A stretch of 5,946 nt of DNA, taken from positions 1 to 5,946 of the forward strand of contig JAFPAS010000059.1 in the NCBI GenBank assembly GCA_017424205.1, written 5' to 3'. Below the pieces are notes generated by a model. That model was not told where the DNA came from and did not search any database. It saw nothing but the letters and a program-made list of their open reading frames with translations. Of this stretch, positions 1 through 4,616 are shown piece by piece. How positions within the stretch are numbered: the first letter of the stretch is position 1; each line of letters opens with the position of its first letter. The stretch comes from Prevotella sp. GTDB taxonomy: Bacteria > Bacteroidota > Bacteroidia > Bacteroidales > Bacteroidaceae. The translations under genes and the position numbers were made by a program.

Positions 1-1
1 G

Positions 2-67
2 CTGGTGTTTGCGTTTGTATATAAAGTGGCAGTAGATGTCAGCGAAGAAAATCATTTGACTATTTAG
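2..67 (+). CDS. C-terminal end of a DUF2975-type membrane protein (5' truncated by window)
   Basis: Reading from base 2, 21 codons are open and end at TAG (65-67). The peptide starts with a hydrophobic stretch (LVFAFVYKVAV) and ends in SEENHLTI. A hydrophobic helix followed by a charged E-E/N-x-LTI tail is the usual end of DUF2975 membrane proteins, and the next gene ends the same way (KKEQELTI). I infer that this is the last transmembrane helix and tail of a paralogue placed directly upstream, 53 bases before the next ATG and probably in the same transcript. Only the tail is visible, so the family call rests on a short motif plus the tandem context. The 53-base gap shows no clear promoter. 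Confidence 0.6.
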   Translation: MVFAFVYKVAVDVSEENHLTI

Positions 68-120
68 CTGGAAAATATTAACGGTATAAAAACCACTATC
101 ACAATAATACATCAGAGAAT

Positions 121-831
121 ATGGAAAAGGATAAGAAAAATAACGAAAAGCAGTCAAAGAAAATTATGCGCATGCTAAATGTGTTTGGATTTCTGTGGTC
201 AATCGTCCTGTTTGCAATAGTCATATACCTGCGCTTAACCAGCGAGATACCAGCCCTTCTGATTTATCTTGGTATGGGCATAGTCTATCCGATAGGATTC
301 TATGTGCTGCAGAAAGTGCTTGAACGTAGTCGTTGGAGCGCAGCACTTGAAGAGGCAAACCGTGAGTGTGAGGAAGAAGAGGAACGCAAGCCTGCCAGCA
401 AGGAGAAACCAGAAATGGCATCACTGATAATAATGGCAGTCATTGCATTTATATTTGCTATAGGTAACACCTGGAGTATAGTCAGCACGATAATGGCAGA
501 CTATTCAAAGGGTCTTTCTATACAGAAATATCTGCCGCAGTGTGCCGATATGCTAACCATTATCTTGTGCTGCGTATTCATAGCAATCATAATATACAAT
601 GTGTCGAAAAGCAGAGTCTTTGATAACCGGAATACATTCTGTATCAGTTCAGTAGGCTTTGTTGTGCTTATCAATTCACTGCTGCAGATATACGAAATAC
701 TCGACACTAACGTTAATCTGGATTTTCGTCACCAGATGCCTTACATGTTATTCGGAATGTTTATTCTTTTCTTCGGCCAGCTGTTTGGCATTGCGGTAAA
801 GATGAAGAAAGAACAGGAACTCACCATTTAA
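121..831 (+). CDS. DUF2975-like multi-pass membrane protein
   Basis: 236 residues with about six predicted membrane helices: roughly 20-37 and 43-61, then after a very charged loop (about 68-98, with a run of Glu) roughly 100-118, 143-161, 174-193 and 208-226. The last four helices resemble DUF2975: a polar RVFDNRN segment sits between helices 4 and 5, where the family usually has a short F-containing motif, and the protein ends KMKKEQELTI. The two N-terminal helices and charged loop are an addition to the four-helix family core. The function of DUF2975 is not established. These proteins are commonly encoded next to a small YozG-type HTH regulator, as here (12-base gap), which suggests a membrane partner or sensor for that regulator. 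The ATG at 121 is the first in frame after the upstream stop; Met16 or Met18 are less likely starts because they would remove the basic N-terminal tail. Confidence 0.75.
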   Translation: MEKDKKNNEKQSKKIMRMLNVFGFLWSIVLFAIVIYLRLTSEIPALLIYLGMGIVYPIGFYVLQKVLERSRWSAALEEANRECEEEEERKPASKEKPEMASLIIMAVIAFIFAIGNTWSIVSTIMADYSKGLSIQKYLPQCADMLTIILCCVFIAIIIYNVSKSRVFDNRNTFCISSVGFVVLINSLLQIYEILDTNVNLDFRHQMPYMLFGMFILFFGQLFGIAVKMKKEQELTI

Positions 832-843
832 TCATTTGCGCTA

Positions 844-1047
844 ATGTCTATAATAGTAAACGTTGATGTGATGCTTGCGAAGCGCAAGATGACATCGGGA
901 GAACTCGCAGAGAAGGTAGGCATCACACAGGCTAATCTCTCGATACTCAAAACCGGCAAAGCTAAGGCCGTAAGATTCACCACACTTGATGCGCTATGCA
1001 AGGCACTCGACTGCCAGCCAGGCGATATCTTAGAGTATAGAGAATAA
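844..1047 (+). CDS. YozG-type small HTH transcriptional regulator (XRE/Cro family)
   Basis: A 67-residue single-domain DNA-binding protein. It starts MSIIVNVDVMLAKRKM, continues with a helix-turn-helix at about residues 17-36 (SGELAEKVGIT turn, then recognition helix QANLSILKTG), and ends with the very conserved LCKALDCQPGDILEY segment at about 51-65. This layout, with no effector domain, matches the YozG-like branch of the XRE family. It lies 12 bases after the DUF2975-like gene and is followed by a strong terminator, so it is the last gene of that unit. By analogy with the common DUF2975/YozG pairing it probably regulates its own operon; the sequence does not reveal its targets. The ATG at 844 is preferred because the family typically begins M-x-I-I-V-N-L/V-D. 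Confidence 0.9.
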   Translation: MSIIVNVDVMLAKRKMTSGELAEKVGITQANLSILKTGKAKAVRFTTLDALCKALDCQPGDILEYRE

Positions 1048-1064
1048 CAACGGCATACCAATCA

Positions 1065-1122
1065 AAAAGACAGCAGGAAAGTTCAATCACAAACAGTGAG
1101 CGAAACTTTCCTGCTGTCTTTT
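1065..1122 (+). terminator. Intrinsic terminator, probably bidirectional
   Basis: A perfect 19-bp inverted repeat: the left arm 1065-1083 (AAAAGACAGCAGGAAAGTT) is the exact reverse complement of the right arm 1104-1122, with a 20-base loop. The right arm ends in TTTT and the left arm begins with AAAA, so the hairpin can terminate transcription from either strand. It starts 17 bases after the HTH gene's stop and separates the DUF2975/HTH unit from the cobalamin operon. Confidence 0.85.
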
Positions 1123-1179
1123 ATGATTCTCTGAATAGATAATCTGAAGGCGCATTAAAGTGTAAAATATGTTAAACGC

Positions 1180-1210
1180 TTGCGTATATATTTTTTTTCA
1201 CGTACCTTTG
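1180..1210 (+). promoter_or_regulatory. Bacteroidetes sigma-ABfr-type promoter
   Basis: TACCTTTG at 1203-1210 matches the Bacteroidetes -7 consensus TAnnTTTG exactly. A TTG at 1180-1182 lies 20 bases upstream, at the expected -33 position, in an AT-rich region with a run of eight T (1191-1198). Transcription would start a few bases after 1210, just before the 5' end of the riboswitch, which supports the call. Confidence 0.75.
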
Positions 1211-1219
1211 CAAAGACCT

Positions 1220-1412
1220 AAGAATGGTGCTGCAGACGCCTCATGCTGTCTGTATCGGCTTAAAAGGGAACACAGGTGAGAATCCTGGACAGACCCGCTG
1301 CTGTAATCTCCATTATTGCTGCTATCATCACATGCCACTGTTGCTTTCCGCTTGAGAGCTATGGGAAGGCGATAGCAGACGAGAGAAAGTCAGAAGACCT
1401 GCCATTTCTTTA
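1220..1412 (+). ncRNA. Cobalamin (B12) riboswitch aptamer
   Basis: The conserved core of the cobalamin riboswitch is readable in order. GGCTTAAAAGGGAA (1257-1270) is followed by the GGTGAGAATCC segment (1275-1285) and by ACCCGCTGCTGTAA (1293-1306). GCCACTG (1334-1340) is matched by TGGGAAGGC (1362-1370). The B12-box-like AGTCAGAAGACCTGCC lies at 1388-1403. A closing P1 helix can form between AGAATGGT (about 1221-1228) and GCCATTTCT (1401-1409), with one bulge. The aptamer lies between the promoter at 1180-1210 and a lipoprotein/TonB-receptor operon, so it is in sense with and upstream of DUF4465-btuB-btuG. Known biology: adenosylcobalamin or a related cobalamin binds and lowers expression of B12 uptake genes. 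Exact ends are approximate. Confidence 0.95.
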
Positions 1413-1655
1413 CATTTAAGTCTTATGCGCTCGTGGATAACGCGCAGTAGAGGCATGTACAGATCATTTGAAATATGTCAGTTAGAAATGCTTTCTTCTG
1501 GCATAATGTAAGCATGACGTGAGGTTGCTGGCATTGTTCCCTAAGAGGCCTTAATGGGTTCACGCCTTTTTTATCTCCAGTGCTCTCGTTTCAGACGAAT
1601 ATGTGCATAGCCGGTAATAATTTTATAATCACCTTTAACAAACAGAAAAAGTATT
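1413..1655 (+). promoter_or_regulatory. Riboswitch expression platform and 5' leader
   Basis: About 240 bases of untranslated leader separate the aptamer from the first start codon. No ORF of interest was seen. It contains a small TGCGC/GCGCA hairpin (1426-1430 with 1442-1446) right after the aptamer and a terminator-like hairpin (1516-1572). An A/T-rich, unstructured stretch (about 1615-1655) leads into the ATG and lacks a Shine-Dalgarno motif, as is usual in Bacteroidetes. Part of this leader must carry the switching element; which part cannot be decided by eye. Confidence 0.6.
1516..1572 (+). terminator. Terminator-like hairpin in the riboswitch leader (candidate attenuator)
   Basis: An interrupted hairpin followed by six T. 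The outer arms GACGTGA (1516-1522) and TCACGCC (1560-1566) pair except for one A-C mismatch. An inner stem pairs CCCTAAG (1539-1545) with CTTAATGGG (1550-1558), leaving a two-base bulge. The T run is 1567-1572. Its position about 100 bases after the aptamer and 83 bases before the DUF4465 start fits transcriptional attenuation by the riboswitch. The long asymmetric interior loop makes it weaker than the terminator at 1065-1122, so the role is inferred. Confidence 0.45.
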
Positions 1656-2390
1656 ATGAAACAATGGCGTTTCGCCCAAAAAGCAATGCTTTTTGTCGGC
1701 ATGCTGGCATTTACTGCCTGCTCAAGCGATGACGACGAACCAGTCGTAAAGAAATCAACAGTAACATTTGAAGAACCACTGTGGCTTCAGTATATCGACA
1801 GCCCGCAGTATTACGGTCCGCTCCTTTATGGCGATGGCACGTATTCATGGACAGACCCTGCTACGACTCTGACCTCAGAACTCAGCAATGACTATGCTGA
1901 TGGTTTTTATTGGGGCGGTGGCATAGCTATCTCTAACTATATACATTCGTCTGCTCTGACCTCGGCAACCTATGAACAGCAGTTGGCGGTGGCAGCCTCA
2001 AACGGTTCGAAGAATTTCGCTGTGGCATGCTCACGTGCATATTTCTATTTCAAGGACAACAGCACTCATGTCATAGAAAGCATACGCGTGTCACCTACGG
2101 CTTACGTGCTTAATATCATAAAGAACGGCAACGACTTCTCTCAGCCGCTGACCGGTGCGTCTGACTATTACAGTGTCATTGCCACTGGCTATGTCGGCGA
2201 TGTCGTTACGGGCAAGGTGGAGATACGTTTCGTTGATAACGGCGTGGTAGCAGAAGGCTGGCGCAATGTCTCGCTGGCGTCACTGGGACAAGTCAACAGA
2301 GTGGAATTTACCTATGACGGCAGTGACAAGGGAGCCTACGGACTTAATACTCCGCAGTATTTTGCTTTCGACGATGTAGTAGTTAATTAG
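1656..2390 (+). CDS. DUF4465 surface lipoprotein, first gene of the B12-uptake operon
   Basis: A 244-residue secreted lipoprotein. The signal peptide has basic residues (K2, R5, K9), a hydrophobic core and lipobox F-T-A-C, with lipidation at Cys22. SSDDDE follows immediately, an acidic stretch typical of the Bacteroidetes signal that sends lipoproteins to the cell surface. The mature part, from about residue 37, looks like one DUF4465 domain: SPQYYGPLLYG and YSWTDPATTL near the start, DGFYWGGGIAISNY, NGSKNFAV, VIESIRVSPTAYVLN, EGWRNVSLASLGQVNRVEFTYD, and a C-terminal YGLNTPQYFAFDDVVV. The Trp/Tyr/Gly-rich beta pattern suggests a jelly-roll-like binding module, but no catalytic motif is visible. 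The family has no settled function known to me. Being first behind a cobalamin riboswitch and ahead of btuB points to a role in surface capture of cobamides. The ATG at 1656 is the only start giving a full signal peptide. Confidence 0.88.
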   Translation: MKQWRFAQKAMLFVGMLAFTACSSDDDEPVVKKSTVTFEEPLWLQYIDSPQYYGPLLYGDGTYSWTDPATTLTSELSNDYADGFYWGGGIAISNYIHSSALTSATYEQQLAVAASNGSKNFAVACSRAYFYFKDNSTHVIESIRVSPTAYVLNIIKNGNDFSQPLTGASDYYSVIATGYVGDVVTGKVEIRFVDNGVVAEGWRNVSLASLGQVNRVEFTYDGSDKGAYGLNTPQYFAFDDVVVN

Positions 2391-2393
2391 TTT

Positions 2394-2425
2394 ACGAGTT
2401 AACGAGTAGACGAGTAGACAAGTTA
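2394..2425 (+). repeat. Four tandem 8-bp repeats (ACGAGTWR)
   Basis: ACGAGTTA, ACGAGTAG, ACGAGTAG and ACAAGTTA follow each other with an exact 8-base period, starting three bases after the DUF4465 stop codon. They form no hairpin with themselves. Function unknown; short tandem repeats of this kind are seen in intergenic DNA of Bacteroidales. Confidence 0.8.
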
Positions 2426-2437
2426 TTGGTAACGTCA

Positions 2438-2528
2438 AAGCCGAAGGCTTCGCCAGCTTGAGCAGCGGACGTCAAACGAAGTAAGGGAGCAGCTCTTACC
2501 GTTTGGTGCGCGAACAGCGAATGCTGGC
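2438..2528. repeat. Intergenic palindromic (REP-like) element
   Basis: Two hairpins lie in the middle of the 213-bp gap before btuB. The small one is AAGCC-GAA-GGCTT (2438-2450). The larger one pairs CAAACG (2473-2478) with CGTTTG (2500-2505) and GTAAGGG (2481-2487) with CTCTTAC (2493-2499, one G-T pair), around a 5-base loop and with an AA bulge. Further out, GCCAGC (2452-2457) can pair with GCTGGC (2523-2528) across unpaired flanks, making a roughly 77-base imperfect palindrome. A direct repeat ACGTCAAA occurs at 2432-2439 and 2469-2476. No T run follows, so it is not a classic terminator. It may be a dispersed intergenic repeat or an RNA-processing or stability element in the operon transcript. 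Confidence 0.6.
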
Positions 2529-2534
2529 AACAGA

Positions 2535-2583
2535 TAACCTTTAACCGTTAACCCTTAACCGTTAACCATTAACCCTTAACCCC
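2535..2583 (+). repeat. Seven tandem 7-bp repeats (TAACCNT), telomere-like
   Basis: Seven units run without interruption: TAACCTT, TAACCGT, TAACCCT, TAACCGT, TAACCAT, TAACCCT, TAACCCC. Five bases are constant in every unit and the sixth varies; the seventh is T in all but the last unit. The array ends 20 bases before the btuB start codon, so it lies in the untranslated region that ribosomes must use to begin btuB. No hairpin is apparent. Function unknown. Confidence 0.85.
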
Positions 2584-2603
2584 TTAAACACTAATCCAGA
2601 AAT

Positions 2604-4616
2604 ATGTCCGCCGCTTTTTCTGCCCGCATTCTGCTTTTGATGCTTGCCGTCAGTTCTCCCTTGTGCTGCACCGTTGCGCACGAGGCAGAGCCTGACACCG
2701 TGCATGCTATTGAAGGCGTGACGGTTGTTGGCAGGAAAGGCCGCGACATCATACCAGGCGAGCGTCTGTCAGGCGAACGTCTCAAGGGGCTAAATACAGT
2801 CAGTGTGGCAGATGCGCTGCGTTTCTTCAGCGGCATGCAGGTGAAGGACTATGGCGGAGTGGGCGGCATAAAGACCGTCAATATTCGCAGCATGGGTTCA
2901 CAGCATCTGGGCATATATTATGATGGAGTGGAACTGGGCAATGCGCAGAACGGGCAAGTAGATCTTGGGCAGTATTCCATGGATAACGTAGGTGAGGTGA
3001 CAGTGTATAACGGCCAGCGCAGCGGCATCTTCCAGACCGCCAGCGACTTCGGCAGTGCCGGCACAGTATATATCGCCACCCGTCGTCCGTGGTTCGATAG
3101 TGGCGAGACCGACCATTTCCGTGCAAAGGTTAAATATGGCGCCAGTGACATGCTACGTGTGAGCGGAGTTTGGGAACATCGGTTCTCAGAACGTGTCACT
3201 TCGTCAGTGACAGCAGGTGTGCTGACATCGAGCGGAAAATATAAGTTCCGCTACCGCCGAAAGAACTATGACGGCAGCACAGCCTATGACACTACGGCTG
3301 TAAGAGAGAATGGCGATGTACAGGCGGTACGTGCAGAAGCCAATATTTACGGACAGATACGGGGCGGCTCGTGGGGTGCGAAACTATATACTTACCACAG
3401 TACACGCGGCATTCCTGGGGCTATTGTCAATAACGTGTGGCGCAGAGGTGAACGACAGGGCGATAGTAACACATTCTTGCAAGGATGGTGGCAGCGCAAT
3501 ATGTCTGACAAATATAGTATGCGCATACTTGCGAAACTGGCGTCTTACCGCACGCATTATGTCAACCGCGACACTACAACGCAGATGGTAGACAACAGAT
3601 ACCGCCAGGAGGAATTTTATCTCTCCACTTCGCACATGGCAGAGATATGCCGTGGATGGAATGTCTCGGCATGCTATGATATGCGATGGAGCCACCTGTG
3701 GTCTGACATGTCGCCATGCTATTATCCAACACGCCTGCACAATCTCTTCTCTGTCGCTACCTCTGCCGATTTGCGCTGGGTGAAGTTACAGGGTAGTATA
3801 CTGCTGAATATTGTCGACGATAAACTAAAAGACGGACCCGACCAGTCGCTGCTGACACGCTGGACGCCTGCTGTTTTCGTGGCATGCTATCCATTCGGTA
3901 CACCAGCATTCTCTTTACGTGCATATGCGAAACGCAGTTTCAGAATGCCTACCTTCAACGACCTCTACTATGCTGATATGGGCAATTCGGCTTTGCGACC
4001 GGAGACAGCCACACAATATAATATCGGTGTGTTATACGAACGCCAGTATCGTGGTGGCATGCTGCAGAGCATGCGTCTGCAGGCCGATGCCTATCGGAAT
4101 TATATCGACGATAAGATTACAGCTTATCCTAAGGGACAGCAATTCCGGTGGACAATGATGAATCTTGGCAAGGTGCGTATCACTGGTACAGACATTTCTG
4201 CCGACGCTACGCTGCGACTTCCTGCAGGTATCGCCATGACAACAAGGTTGCAGTATACATATCAGGATGCACGCGACGTGACTAATCGTAATGACTCCTA
4301 CTATAATGACCAGATAGCTTATATACCGTATCATTCGGGTTCGCTCATGCTCGGCATGAAATGGTGTAGATGGTCGGCCAACTACTCGTTTATATACACC
4401 GGATTAAGATATTCGCAGCAGGAGAATATCTTGTATAACCGCCTGCAGCCGTGGTATACATCTGATCTTAATATTATGCGCACCCTGACGCTCGGCAAGA
4501 CGCTAATGCGTGTGACGCTTGAAATAAACAATCTCTTCTCGCAAGACTATGATGTCATTCTCAACTACCCTATGCCAAAGCGCAACTGCGCTATTTCGCT
4601 CGATATTGATATGTAG
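2604..4616 (+). CDS. btuB: BtuB-like TonB-dependent outer-membrane cobalamin receptor
   Basis: 670 residues, a normal length for a vitamin B12 TonB-dependent receptor without an N-terminal carboxypeptidase-like domain. A signal peptide (about 1-25, probable cleavage after TVA) is followed by a short TonB-box-like segment (IEGVTVVG, about 36-43). The plug domain spans about 50-157 with VNIRSMGSQH (92-101), YYDGVELGN (105-113) and GSAGTVYI (150-157). The rest is an alternating, aromatic-rich 22-strand barrel. INNLFSQDYD (641-650) and PMPKRN near the end are typical of the last barrel strands. The receptor would import cobamides using TonB-ExbBD energy. Substrate assignment rests on the upstream cobalamin riboswitch and downstream BtuG-like gene, not on recognisable ligand residues. 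Its end overlaps the next gene by 68 bases. The last residue is Met (DIDM) rather than the usual aromatic. The ATG at 2604 gives a complete signal peptide. Confidence 0.85.
   Translation: MSAAFSARILLLMLAVSSPLCCTVAHEAEPDTVHAIEGVTVVGRKGRDIIPGERLSGERLKGLNTVSVADALRFFSGMQVKDYGGVGGIKTVNIRSMGSQHLGIYYDGVELGNAQNGQVDLGQYSMDNVGEVTVYNGQRSGIFQTASDFGSAGTVYIATRRPWFDSGETDHFRAKVKYGASDMLRVSGVWEHRFSERVTSSVTAGVLTSSGKYKFRYRRKNYDGSTAYDTTAVRENGDVQAVRAEANIYGQIRGGSWGAKLYTYHSTRGIPGAIVNNVWRRGERQGDSNTFLQGWWQRNMSDKYSMRILAKLASYRTHYVNRDTTTQMVDNRYRQEEFYLSTSHMAEICRGWNVSACYDMRWSHLWSDMSPCYYPTRLHNLFSVATSADLRWVKLQGSILLNIVDDKLKDGPDQSLLTRWTPAVFVACYPFGTPAFSLRAYAKRSFRMPTFNDLYYADMGNSALRPETATQYNIGVLYERQYRGGMLQSMRLQADAYRNYIDDKITAYPKGQQFRWTMMNLGKVRITGTDISADATLRLPAGIAMTTRLQYTYQDARDVTNRNDSYYNDQIAYIPYHSGSLMLGMKWCRWSANYSFIYTGLRYSQQENILYNRLQPWYTSDLNIMRTLTLGKTLMRVTLEINNLFSQDYDVILNYPMPKRNCAISLDIDM

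Noticed and set aside
828..1061. 77-codon minus-strand frame opposite the HTH gene
   Set aside because: It mirrors the well-supported YozG-type gene, has no recognisable motif, and is the kind of open frame expected by chance opposite a coding region.
2497..2505. Possible second promoter before btuB (TACCGTTTG)
   Set aside because: It has three bases instead of two between TA and TTTG, and its bases form the right arm of the palindrome, so the match is probably accidental.
2473..2505. Intrinsic terminator between the DUF4465 gene and btuB
   Set aside because: The hairpin is good but no T run follows it, so termination cannot be supported from the sequence.
2535..2583. CRISPR-like repeat array
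   Set aside because: The units are 7 bases long and contiguous, without spacers, so it is a simple tandem repeat.
3384..3740. 118-codon minus-strand frame inside btuB
   Set aside because: It lies entirely within the continuous btuB reading frame, has no family features, and has a Cys/His/Arg-rich shadow-like composition.
4032..4334. 100-codon minus-strand frame inside btuB
   Set aside because: Opposite-strand shadow of the barrel-coding region, with no promoter or motif seen.
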